From Solitalea longa (lineage in GTDB: Bacteria > Bacteroidota > Bacteroidia > Sphingobacteriales > Sphingobacteriaceae): DNA of 64,000 bases. The stretch covers positions 310,001 through 374,000 of the forward strand of contig NZ_PQVF01000003.1 of the NCBI RefSeq assembly GCF_002920915.1, given 5' to 3'. A program made the position numbers and the translations under genes. This document shows, one piece after another, positions 52,981 to 62,247 of this stretch (position 1 is the stretch's first letter; each line of letters begins with the position of its first letter). Under the pieces are notes generated by a model, which did no database searches, was not told the DNA's origin, and saw only the letters and a program-made list of their open reading frames with translations.

Positions 52981-53024
52981 AAAAAGAGGTCTTTTCAACA
53001 TGATTGAAAAGGCCTCTTTTTTTT
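52981..53024 (+). terminator. rho-independent terminator
   Basis: An 18-bp stem (one G-U pair): left arm 52981-52998 (AAAAAGAGGTCTTTTCAA), loop CATGA, right arm 53004-53021, then a T-tract to 53024. It ends the small conserved gene before the alpha-2-macroglobulin gene. Confidence 0.9.
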
Positions 53025-53080
53025 AGAATAATATTTAACTGATTATTTTTTTTAACACCTTTAAGGCACATTCTTATCAT

Positions 53081-56000
53081 ATGTTAGCTAGCCTTAAAAA
53101 TCATCTTACCAATCGAAAATTAGTATTAAGCTCCTTATTTGCTTTCATAATTGTAGCAATGGGGTCTTCGTATTATCTGATCTCATGTAAAAAGGGCTTA
53201 CAAGAGTCCAGTACTGCTTTTAATGAGTTTATCGAAGCTTACACTTCGGGGGTGGTCTCTAAACAAAGTAATGTACGGATCCAGTTGGCCGCTCAAACTG
53301 AAACAATACATGCTGCCGATGAGCCGCTTGAAGACGGCTTGTTCAGTATTAGTCCGGCTTTAAAAGGAAAAGCATTTTGGGTGGATGCCCGAACTGTTGA
53401 ATTCAGACCGGAGGAAGATATGAAAGCCGATCAAGCTTATAAAGTGGAGTTTAAGCTTGGCAAGGTGACTAAGGTCCCCGATCAATATGCAGATTTCGAA
53501 TTCGGTTTTTCAACGATCAAACCTTCATTGAGCATGGAATACAATGGTTTTAAATCATTGGATAATTCGATGGATCAAATGAGTTTTTCGGGTGTGGTTT
53601 ATACTGCTGATGCCGAAGATCCGGAAAAGGTAGAACAAACAGTTTCTGCGGGCTTTGGTAATAACAACAAAGTGGTAAAATGGACACATGAAAATGAATT
53701 GCGGACCCATCGTTTTACCATTGATAGTTTGCAAAAGAATACTACCACCCAGATTTTGGAAGTAAGAAGCAATGGAGCCGCCTTGGATATTGATAAAACA
53801 ACGAATTATACGGCCCCATTGCCAGCCTTAAATGATTTCAAGGTGTTGTCGATACGTGCGGTGAACGATGCTGAACAATATGTTTTAGTGCAGTTTTCCG
53901 TACCGGTAGCCATTAATCAGGATTTGGATGGCTTAATAACAATTTCAGAGGTTTCTGATCTGCGTTATACGATCTCGGGAAGTGAGGTGAAAGTTTTTGC
54001 TCCCGATAAATTGAATGAAAGTTATTCGGTTAGGGTTTCCAACGGAATAAAAAACATTGCAGACAAAGCAATGGCCTATCCAATGGAAGCCAATGTGTTT
54101 TTTGAGAATAGTTTCCCATCAGTTGAAATTCCGGGCAAGGGAGTAATTATTCCTTCAGGCGGAAAATTGGTGATGCCTTTTTATGCCTCCAACCTGAAGG
54201 CAGTGGATGTTACCATCATCAAAATATATGAAAACAATATTCCTCAATATCTGCAGCAAAATGACCTGAATGGTCAGTATGATTTGCGACGGGTGGCTAA
54301 ACCGGTGGTGCAGAAAACGATTTATTTAGATACCGACAAAGGACTTCGGCTAAATAAAAAGAATCGTTTTGCCCTTGATCTTGATAAGTTGATCAGGACT
54401 GAACCCGGGGCCATTTATCGGATTACAATTGGTTTTAGAAGGGAGTATTCATTAGTTAACTGTGAACAGGATACTACAGAAACAGAAGATGAAGAAAGGG
54501 AGTACTATGGAGAAAAGATTGATGAGGATGATGATTTTTGGAGGAGGTACGATTCCTATTACCCTTATGGCTACAGTTGGGATGAACGTAAGGATCCATG
54601 TAAATTATCCTACTACAACAAAGAACAATGGGCCGTTAGAAATGTAATGGCTTCCAATCTGGGTATCATTGCCAAGCGCGGTAATGATAATTCAATGCTT
54701 GTGGCTATTACAGAACTATTGACCACCAAGTCTATAGCTGGAGTAGAAGTGGAGCTGCTGGATTATCAGCGACAGGTTTTGGGTAAGGCTAAAACAGATG
54801 ATGAGGGGCTGGCAATGCTCAATTTACCTAAGCAACCGTTTTTACTGCTCGCTAAAAAGGGCGACCAAAGAGGTTATCTGAAGTTGGATGATGGCGGATC
54901 ATTGCCTATTAGTAAGTTTAATTTGGGTGGCGACGAAGTGCAAAAGGGGATTAAAGGGTTTATTTATGGCGAACGCGGGGTTTGGCGCCCGGGCGATTCA
55001 ATCTTTGTGAGCTTTATTTTAGAAGATAAAGAGAATAAACTTCCACAAGGGCATCCGGTAAGTTTCGAACTATACAACCCTAAAGGTCAACTCTATAAAA
55101 AGATAGTTCAAACTAAATCATTGAATGGATTTTATACATTCCCAACAGCAACCGATGTGAATTCACCAACCGGTAATTGGGTTGCAAAGGTAAAAGTGGG
55201 TGGGGCCGAATTTCAAAAAGTGCTTCGCATAGAAACCATTATGCCTAATCGTTTAAAGATCAATCTTGATTTTGGTAAAAAAGAGTTGGTTAAAGGTGAA
55301 AATCCAACGGCCACTTTAAATGCTAAATGGCTGTTTGGAGGAACTGCACATAGTTTAAAAGCCAAAGTCGACGTTTCCTTGTCTGCGGCTACTACTTCAT
55401 TTAAAGGACTTAACGATTATACGTTTCAAGATCCTGTTGCAGCGTTTTCAACGGAGAATAAAACTATTTTCGATGGACAACTTGATGATAACGGCAATGC
55501 GCCGGTTCAAGCCAATATTTCTGTTGAAAATACAGCCCCGGGGATGTTAAATGCCAACTTCCTGATCAAGGTTTTTGAGCCTGGTGGAAACTTTAGTATT
55601 GATAACTTCAGCCTATCTTATCATGTTTTTAACTCTTATGTAGGGATTAAAGCTCCGGAAGGGGATGAGTATACTGATATGTTGCCAACCGGAAAGAACA
55701 TTCCTATTGATATAGCTAATGTTAACACTTCCGGGGCATTAATTGGAGGGCAGCGCCAGGTTGAAGTTGAATTGTACAAAATCAGTTGGAAATGGTGGTG
55801 GGACGAAAGTGATGATGACTTTAGCAATTTCACTCAGGATGAATACAATAAATTTATAAAACAAGAAAAGGTTGTACTGCAAAACGGCAAAGGGCAGTGG
55901 AACCTTAAAGTAAGTGATGATGATTGGGGACGGTATTTGGTAAGAGTTCGCGATTTAAAGAGCGGGCACGTTACGGGTAAAGTGGTGTATTTAGATAATC

Positions 56001-58672
56001 CATATTGGAGTACACGCAGCGATGGGACAGGAAGTACCGCAGCAACCATGTTAACATTTACCAGTGATAAAGAAAAATATAATGTTGGTGATGAGGTTAA
56101 GCTTTCTATTCCATCTGCTCAGGGTGGCAGAGCGCTTATAAGCATCGAATCGGGAAGCAAAGTAGTGAAAACCTATTGGGTTGATGCCGCAAAAGGAGAA
56201 ACTCAGTTTAAGTTTAAGGCAGAAAGCAGCATGTCGCCCAATGTATTTGTTAATGTTAGCTTGTTACAGCCGCACTCGCAAACCGTAAACGATAAGCCCA
56301 TTCGAATGTATGGTGCCATTCCAATTACCGTAGAAGATAAAAACAATGTTTTAAAGCCTATTCTTAAAATTCCAACTAGCATCAGGCCCGAAAGTGAAGT
56401 GAACTTCTCTGTAGCTGAAGCATCGGGTAAAGAAATGACCTACACAGTTGCTTTAGTTGATGAAGGTTTACTGGATATCACCCGTTACAAAACCCCTAAT
56501 CCTTATGCCGCTTTTTATGCCCGTGAAGCACTGGGTGTAAAAACCTGGGATTTATATGATTATGTGTTAGGAGCATGGGGCGGTGATTTGGAGCGTATTT
56601 TAAGTATAGGTGGTGATCAAAGCGGGGGAAAAGCTGCAGCGGCAAATCGCGCTAATCGATTTAAACCGGTAGTTAAGTTTTTAGGGCCTTTTGCGTTAAA
56701 AGCTAATGGTTCAAACTCCCATAAAGTTAAGTTACCACCATATGTAGGTTCTGTAAAGGTAATGCTCATAGCCGGACAAAAAGGCGCTTATGGTTTTGCT
56801 GAGCAGGCCGTGGCCGTTAAAAAACCATTAATGCTATTGACCACATTGCCAAGAGTGTTAAGCCCGGGTGAAACCTTTAAGCTGCCGGTAAGTGTTTTTG
56901 CCATGGAGCGAAATATTCGTAATGCTTCCGTAACTGTTCAGGCAAATCCGTTTTTAGAGATAATAGGTGGAAGCACAAAAGCTGTAACATTTACCCAAAC
57001 AGGCGAGCAATTAGTTTATTTTGATGTTAGAGTTAAGCAAACGATAGGGGTAGCCAAAGTTAGGGTAACTGCTCAAAGTGGGGCTGAAAAGGCAGATGAT
57101 AATGTGGAAATTGAGGTTCGCAATCCGAATAATGTAATTACCAAGGTACAGCAGGCGACACTAATGCCGGACAAGTCATTGTCATTACCGGTTCAAATGA
57201 TCGGAATGTTAGCTACTGCAAAGGGTACGCTTGAAGTTTCGAGTATTCCACCAATTAACCTGGCCAAGAGGTTAACTTATTTGATTCAATACCCGCATGG
57301 TTGTGTGGAACAAACTACTTCATCGGTGTTTCCACAACTTGCATTAAACCAGCTGATGGACCTTTCAGACAGGCAAAAGGCTGAAGTTGACCGAAATGTT
57401 AAGGCAGCAATTAACCGACTGAAAGGCTTTCAAACAACTGATGGGGGCTTCGGTTATTGGCCCGGTGATTCTCAGCCTGATGAATGGGGGACTAATTATG
57501 CTGGTCATTTTATTCTTGAATCTCAAAAACGTGGATATAGCCTGCCTCCGGTAATGCTTCAGCAATGGAAAAAATATCAAAAGAACAAAGCCGTTTCATG
57601 GACTCCAACTACGGATAATTTCTACGGAGGCGACTTATCACAGGCATACCGCTTATACTTGCTTGCTTTGTGCAAAGCGCCGGAAATAGGAGCAATGAAC
57701 AGGCTTAAAGCGTTTAAGTATCTTTCTAATGAGGCTAAGTGGAGACTGGCTTCAGCCTACCAATTGGCAGGGCAAGAAGAGGTAGCTAAATCGATGATCA
57801 AGGGTCTGGCTACAACAGTTAAATCCTACAGGCAATTGGGAGGAACCTTTGGTTCTGATCTACGTGATCAGGCCATGATCCTCGAAACCTTATCCTTACT
57901 GGGTGAAAAACAAAAAGCTGCTGGGGTGATGCAAACTGTGGCATCAAAATTAGCTTTAGATGAATGGTATAGCACGCAAACCACCGCTTATTCGTTATTG
58001 GCCATTGCTCAGTATTGTGGTGAAAATTCAGGATCAAAAATGAGTTTTAGTTACCAAGCAAATGGAACCAGTGGTTCGGTGAACTCAAATTCGGTAGTTT
58101 CTCAGGTTAATATCAACAAAAACGGTAAAGCTGTTATTCAGAATAAGGGTACCAATATTTTATATGTTCGTTTAATATTAAGCGGAAGACCACAAGTTGG
58201 GGAAACTATTGAGGCCCATGGGAATGCCGACATCTTAAAAATGAATGTAGTTTACAAAGCTCTTGATGGCAGCATTGTTAATCCTACTCGTTTAGCGCAA
58301 GGAACTGATTTTGTTGCTGAAGTAACAGTTGCCAATCCTGGTAACCGTGGTCACTATGAACAAATGGCCTTAACGCAATTGTTCCCCTCAGGTTGGCAAA
58401 TTATCAATACCCGTTTAACCAGTGATGAAAATAGGTTTAATTCCTCTCCATCAACTTATAAAGATATAAGGGATGATCGGGTGAACACCTATTTTAACTT
58501 GAATGCAGGACGAACGGTTACCTATCATGTACTTTTAAATGCATCATATATCGGTAAGTTTTATCTGCCTACGACCAATTGTGAGGCAATGTACGATGCC
58601 ACTATAAGTGCAGGAACTGCAGGTCAATTGGTGGAAGTAGTGAAGGGTGATGCCGAAATGGCAAATAAATAG
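53081..58672 (+). CDS. alpha-2-macroglobulin family lipoprotein with thioester
   Basis: 1863 residues. An N-terminal hydrophobic segment ends in a lipobox (LISC, Cys36), so it is membrane-anchored in the periplasm. Many macroglobulin beta domains follow, including MG2 (GFIYGERGVWRPGDSIFVSF) and the core A2M region (FLGPFALKANGSNSHKVKLP, PYVGSVKVMLIAGQKGAYGF). The thioester motif is intact: YPHGCVEQTTS, with Cys1408 and Gln1411. The helical thioester domain continues (INRLKGFQTTDGGFGYWPGD). An acidic insert (TTETEDEEREYYGE...) lies near residues 465-510. The family traps proteases covalently. In many bacteria it pairs with PBP1C, as it does here after one inverted gene. Confidence 0.96.
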   Translation: MLASLKNHLTNRKLVLSSLFAFIIVAMGSSYYLISCKKGLQESSTAFNEFIEAYTSGVVSKQSNVRIQLAAQTETIHAADEPLEDGLFSISPALKGKAFWVDARTVEFRPEEDMKADQAYKVEFKLGKVTKVPDQYADFEFGFSTIKPSLSMEYNGFKSLDNSMDQMSFSGVVYTADAEDPEKVEQTVSAGFGNNNKVVKWTHENELRTHRFTIDSLQKNTTTQILEVRSNGAALDIDKTTNYTAPLPALNDFKVLSIRAVNDAEQYVLVQFSVPVAINQDLDGLITISEVSDLRYTISGSEVKVFAPDKLNESYSVRVSNGIKNIADKAMAYPMEANVFFENSFPSVEIPGKGVIIPSGGKLVMPFYASNLKAVDVTIIKIYENNIPQYLQQNDLNGQYDLRRVAKPVVQKTIYLDTDKGLRLNKKNRFALDLDKLIRTEPGAIYRITIGFRREYSLVNCEQDTTETEDEEREYYGEKIDEDDDFWRRYDSYYPYGYSWDERKDPCKLSYYNKEQWAVRNVMASNLGIIAKRGNDNSMLVAITELLTTKSIAGVEVELLDYQRQVLGKAKTDDEGLAMLNLPKQPFLLLAKKGDQRGYLKLDDGGSLPISKFNLGGDEVQKGIKGFIYGERGVWRPGDSIFVSFILEDKENKLPQGHPVSFELYNPKGQLYKKIVQTKSLNGFYTFPTATDVNSPTGNWVAKVKVGGAEFQKVLRIETIMPNRLKINLDFGKKELVKGENPTATLNAKWLFGGTAHSLKAKVDVSLSAATTSFKGLNDYTFQDPVAAFSTENKTIFDGQLDDNGNAPVQANISVENTAPGMLNANFLIKVFEPGGNFSIDNFSLSYHVFNSYVGIKAPEGDEYTDMLPTGKNIPIDIANVNTSGALIGGQRQVEVELYKISWKWWWDESDDDFSNFTQDEYNKFIKQEKVVLQNGKGQWNLKVSDDDWGRYLVRVRDLKSGHVTGKVVYLDNPYWSTRSDGTGSTAATMLTFTSDKEKYNVGDEVKLSIPSAQGGRALISIESGSKVVKTYWVDAAKGETQFKFKAESSMSPNVFVNVSLLQPHSQTVNDKPIRMYGAIPITVEDKNNVLKPILKIPTSIRPESEVNFSVAEASGKEMTYTVALVDEGLLDITRYKTPNPYAAFYAREALGVKTWDLYDYVLGAWGGDLERILSIGGDQSGGKAAAANRANRFKPVVKFLGPFALKANGSNSHKVKLPPYVGSVKVMLIAGQKGAYGFAEQAVAVKKPLMLLTTLPRVLSPGETFKLPVSVFAMERNIRNASVTVQANPFLEIIGGSTKAVTFTQTGEQLVYFDVRVKQTIGVAKVRVTAQSGAEKADDNVEIEVRNPNNVITKVQQATLMPDKSLSLPVQMIGMLATAKGTLEVSSIPPINLAKRLTYLIQYPHGCVEQTTSSVFPQLALNQLMDLSDRQKAEVDRNVKAAINRLKGFQTTDGGFGYWPGDSQPDEWGTNYAGHFILESQKRGYSLPPVMLQQWKKYQKNKAVSWTPTTDNFYGGDLSQAYRLYLLALCKAPEIGAMNRLKAFKYLSNEAKWRLASAYQLAGQEEVAKSMIKGLATTVKSYRQLGGTFGSDLRDQAMILETLSLLGEKQKAAGVMQTVASKLALDEWYSTQTTAYSLLAIAQYCGENSGSKMSFSYQANGTSGSVNSNSVVSQVNINKNGKAVIQNKGTNILYVRLILSGRPQVGETIEAHGNADILKMNVVYKALDGSIVNPTRLAQGTDFVAEVTVANPGNRGHYEQMALTQLFPSGWQIINTRLTSDENRFNSSPSTYKDIRDDRVNTYFNLNAGRTVTYHVLLNASYIGKFYLPTTNCEAMYDATISAGTAGQLVEVVKGDAEMANK

Positions 58673-58691
58673 TGTTTATTACTCCATATTT

Positions 58692-58735
58692 AAAAAAGCC
58701 GGATGTTCATTTAACCTGTCATCCGGCTTTTTCTT
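58692..58735. terminator. bidirectional terminator
   Basis: AAAAAAGCCGGATG (58692-58705) pairs with CATCCGGCTTTTT (58720-58732) around a 14-nt loop. It separates the convergent A2M and cytochrome c genes. Confidence 0.9.
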
Positions 58736-58761
58736 TCAAAAAAATTCGCTTTTACTGGGAT

Positions 58762-59379
58762 CTAATTAGATGTAACCATTTTGGCAACTTCCGGAGGTGC
58801 CACCGGTGCAGGCACTTGATTGTTGACAGCCGGAATTGATTTGAGATAAGCAAAAACAGCTTTCAAATCCTCATCATTCAATTTACCTATGAAAAACCAA
58901 GGCATTGGAGGCATAATAGGTCGGCCTGTATCCAAACCTAAATGTTTGCCCGTTCTCAAGGTTTTTATGAATACTTCTTCTGTCCAGGCTCCAAGACCGG
59001 TGGTTTCATCAGGTGTTAAATTAGCGGCATAAGATAATCCCCAGGGGCCGATAAAAGCAGTTGCATCTTGGCTCATATGTATCCAATCAGCCGGACTGGT
59101 GGATTTGGGGTCGATAGGAGGAAGCTTGCTTCCGGCTGGGTGACCTGATAATAATTTCGTGGAGTCAACTATTGGACCTTGCTCAGTAAAAATTTTCGGG
59201 GAATGACAATCATTACAACTGCCTGCAGTTACCAAATAGCGTCCTCTTTCTATTTGCTGCTCTTTTGTTGGTGTTTCTTCTTGTTGTTTGGGTTGACTTG
59301 AGCAATAGGTCATTAATTCCAGGCCGCCAATGCATACTAATATTAGTAGATAGCTGCGTTTTTTTAGATTGTTTTTCAT
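58762..59379 (-). CDS. monohaem cytochrome c lipoprotein
   Basis: 205 residues. The signal ends at TYCSS (Cys26, a slightly unusual lipobox). A single haem-binding motif is CNDCH (Cys55, Cys58, His59). The axial Met is probably in RPIMPPMPWFF, and the C-terminal helix is DEDLKAVFAYLKSIPAVNNQ. The Pro/Ala-rich tail (VPAPVAPPEVAKM) is typical of lipid-anchored periplasmic electron carriers. It is predicted to shuttle electrons in respiration. It is inserted in opposite orientation between the A2M and PBP1C genes. Confidence 0.92.
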   Translation of the reverse strand: MKNNLKKRSYLLILVCIGGLELMTYCSSQPKQQEETPTKEQQIERGRYLVTAGSCNDCHSPKIFTEQGPIVDSTKLLSGHPAGSKLPPIDPKSTSPADWIHMSQDATAFIGPWGLSYAANLTPDETTGLGAWTEEVFIKTLRTGKHLGLDTGRPIMPPMPWFFIGKLNDEDLKAVFAYLKSIPAVNNQVPAPVAPPEVAKMVTSN

Positions 59380-59606
59380 GTTAATAAGTTGATTATGAAC
59401 TATTAATCTACAAAATGTTTTGATGTTTTAACGAGTTAAACCGCTGTGTTTCAATCAAAAATATTTCTAAAGAAGGGAGTGAGCTTACGGATAAGTAATT
59501 TCTGATACTTTAGGATGAGAGAGATGATTATAAATAAAGCAGATCAAAAGCTCAAAATTTGTAATAGAAATCGTAGTTCAATTGATCTCATTTCTATATT
59601 TACATC

Positions 59607-61994
59607 ATGTTGCAAAAGCTGAAAGACCTATCAAAAACGAAAAAAATAACATATAGCCTTATTTTGATTGGACTTATTTGGTTCACCTTCTTTGCCCTGC
59701 CTCGCAAATTATTTAATACCCCCACCAGCTTTGTTATTGAAGATAGTAAAGGCGAGTTAATGGGAGCCTCTATTGCGTCAGATGGTCAATGGCGCTTTCC
59801 TCACAATGAACTTGTTTCCGAAAAGTTTGTCAAATGCATAACTTCTTTTGAAGACAAGCGTTTTTTTTACCATCCCGGCATTGATCCGATTGCCATGGGC
59901 CGGGCAATAAAGCAAGATATTAAAGCTAAAAGTGTAGTTAGCGGTGGAAGCACTTTAACGATGCAAGTCATTCGCCTGTCAAGAAATAAACCGCGTACTT
60001 TTTGGCAGAAAATTGTGGAAACGGTGCTAGCAGTTCGCTTAGAACTTTCTTATTCAAAGGATGAAATATTAGCACTCTATGCCTCTAATGCTCCTTTTGG
60101 AACAAATGTAGTTGGCCTGGATGCAGCTGCCTGGCGATATTTCGGCAGGTCTCCGGAAGACCTGAGCTGGGGTGAAATGGCAGCCCTGGCAGTTTTGCCA
60201 AATAGCCCGTCATTGGTGCACCCGGGTAAAAACAGGTTGTTATTACAGCAAAAACGTAATAAACTGCTCGATAACCTTGTAAGCAAACACATTATCGATA
60301 AAAGTACTTGCGATCTGGCCAAGCTCGAACCCATCCCGGATCGTCCGCTTTCTTTGCCAAAATTTGCTCCGCATTTGCTGAACAGATTTAAGATCGATTA
60401 TAAAGACAAACCGGAGTTATTTACTGAAACGCGAACGCGAACCACGCTGCAACTCGATTTACAACAGAAAGTGACGGATATCTTAAGTCGGCATTATGTA
60501 TATTTTAAAGCCAATGGGATTGAAAATGCAGCGGCATTGGTATTGGATGTTGAAACGGGAAATGCGTTGGCTTATGGGGGCAATGTAATTGGTGCCGGTA
60601 GTGAAAGCCAGGTTGATATTATTCCAGCCCCACGCAGTCCGGGGAGTACATTAAAGCCCTTGCTCTACGCATCCATGTTAACTGAAGGCGATATTCTTCC
60701 TAATACTCTTATTGCGGATATACCCACACAAATTGCCGGATACACTCCTGAGAACTATGATCTTGGTTATGACGGAGCCGTACCTGCGTCACGGGCGCTG
60801 GCGCGTTCATTAAATATTCCTGCTGTGAAAATGCTTCAGCAATATCGTTTTGAGCGTTTCTATGATAAACTGAAACAACTGGGAGTTTCTACTTTAAATA
60901 AACCTTCAGGGCATTATGGCTTATCATTGATCTTAGGTGGTGGCGAAAACTCGATGTGGGATTTAGCAGGGATCTATGCCGGTTTGGCGCGGATACTTAA
61001 TCATCAAAGTAGAGATAATGGAAAGTATGCCCCTGAAGATATTCATAAACCTATTTATTGCTTGAATCAAAATACAAAGGAACGTAATGACGGAAGCTTA
61101 CAAGATCATGGAGTATTAGATGCGGGAGCAATTTGGGCCACTTTTAATGCCATGGAAGAAGTAATGCGCCCGGGTGAAGAATTATTGTGGCAGCAGTTTA
61201 GTTCATCGCAACGCATTGCCTGGAAAACTGGAACCAGTTTCGGTTTTAGGGATGGCTGGGCCATAGGGCTTACGCCTAAATACGTGGTAGCTGTTTGGGT
61301 TGGAAATGCTGATGGTGAAGGCCGGCCTGGGTTGACAGGAATTTCTGCAGCAGCTCCGATTTTGTTTGATATATTTCGTTTGCTTCCTGCAGGAAACTGG
61401 TTTGATCCTCCATATGATAAACTCAGAAAACTAAATGTTTGTCGTTTAAGCGGCTATAAAGCAGGTCGATATTGCGAAATGACCGACTCTGTTTGGGTGC
61501 CTAAAGCAGGCATTAATACCAAAATATGTCCTTTTCATCAATTGATTCATTTAGACCGAACAGGGATGTACAGGGTTGATGCCGACTGTGAAATGCCTGA
61601 GCTTATGCAAAATAAATCGTGGTTTGTACTGCCTCCTTCAATGGAATGGTATTATAAATCGAAAAATCAATACTATAAGTCTTTACCTCCATTCAAACCC
61701 GACTGTACCGGAGCCGATGACCAGGGTGTGGCTATGGAAATTATCTATCCAAAAAATGGTTCGAAAATTTATGTGCCTGTTGAATTCGATGAAACAAAAG
61801 GTAAAACCATTTTCTCTGCGGCTCACCGCAATGCGCAGGCTAAAATATTTTGGCATATAGATGATCAATTTATAGAAACCACCAAAAGCTTCCATCAAAT
61901 AGCTGTTAATCCTAGGCCGGGTAAACATAAACTTACCTTGGTGGATGAAAATGGTGAACGACTTGAGTTAAGATTTGAAATTTTACAGAAATAA
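59607..61994 (+). CDS. pbpC: penicillin-binding protein 1C
   Basis: 795 residues. One N-terminal transmembrane helix (ITYSLILIGLIWFTFFALP) is followed by a GT51 glycosyltransferase domain (CITSFEDKRFFYHPGIDP, SGGSTLTMQVIRLSRNKPRT, RLELSYSKDEILALYASNAP). The transpeptidase domain has SxxK in PGSTLKPLLY (Ser347), SLN in ALARSLNIPAVKM and KTGTS from Lys540. The C-terminal BiPBP_C domain (about 705-795: AMEIIYPKNGSKIYVPVEFD) marks PBP1C. It is a bifunctional peptidoglycan polymerase at the inner membrane. Pairing with an A2M gene is the known yfhM-pbpC association, interrupted here only by the inverted cytochrome gene. Confidence 0.96.
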   Translation: MLQKLKDLSKTKKITYSLILIGLIWFTFFALPRKLFNTPTSFVIEDSKGELMGASIASDGQWRFPHNELVSEKFVKCITSFEDKRFFYHPGIDPIAMGRAIKQDIKAKSVVSGGSTLTMQVIRLSRNKPRTFWQKIVETVLAVRLELSYSKDEILALYASNAPFGTNVVGLDAAAWRYFGRSPEDLSWGEMAALAVLPNSPSLVHPGKNRLLLQQKRNKLLDNLVSKHIIDKSTCDLAKLEPIPDRPLSLPKFAPHLLNRFKIDYKDKPELFTETRTRTTLQLDLQQKVTDILSRHYVYFKANGIENAAALVLDVETGNALAYGGNVIGAGSESQVDIIPAPRSPGSTLKPLLYASMLTEGDILPNTLIADIPTQIAGYTPENYDLGYDGAVPASRALARSLNIPAVKMLQQYRFERFYDKLKQLGVSTLNKPSGHYGLSLILGGGENSMWDLAGIYAGLARILNHQSRDNGKYAPEDIHKPIYCLNQNTKERNDGSLQDHGVLDAGAIWATFNAMEEVMRPGEELLWQQFSSSQRIAWKTGTSFGFRDGWAIGLTPKYVVAVWVGNADGEGRPGLTGISAAAPILFDIFRLLPAGNWFDPPYDKLRKLNVCRLSGYKAGRYCEMTDSVWVPKAGINTKICPFHQLIHLDRTGMYRVDADCEMPELMQNKSWFVLPPSMEWYYKSKNQYYKSLPPFKPDCTGADDQGVAMEIIYPKNGSKIYVPVEFDETKGKTIFSAAHRNAQAKIFWHIDDQFIETTKSFHQIAVNPRPGKHKLTLVDENGERLELRFEILQK

Positions 61995-62003
61995 TCTCAA
62001 CCG

Positions 62004-62106
62004 ATTATACGAAAAATCTTTAGCTACCGGGGGCTTCAAGCAACTTTACGATCTTTGTTTTATCCCTTATTCAGCACTTTTTAGTTAACGGAACTAATCG
62101 TATAAT
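62004..62106. repeat. 9-bp inverted repeat after pbpC
   Basis: ATTATACGA (62004-62012) and TCGTATAAT (62098-62106) are perfect inverted repeats 85 bp apart in the pbpC-DUF5686 gap. There is no terminator structure and the meaning is unclear. Confidence 0.35.
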
Positions 62107-62247
62107 TCATAAAAGTTATAAAAATTGCCTCTTGGCATTTATTTTTTAAATTCTAATCATTTAATTGCAGCATAAATTACCCATCTTAAAAAAGGGTTAA
62201 TATTAGCTTACGCCTCGTTTTTCGCTAAATCTAAACCAACCAATTTG

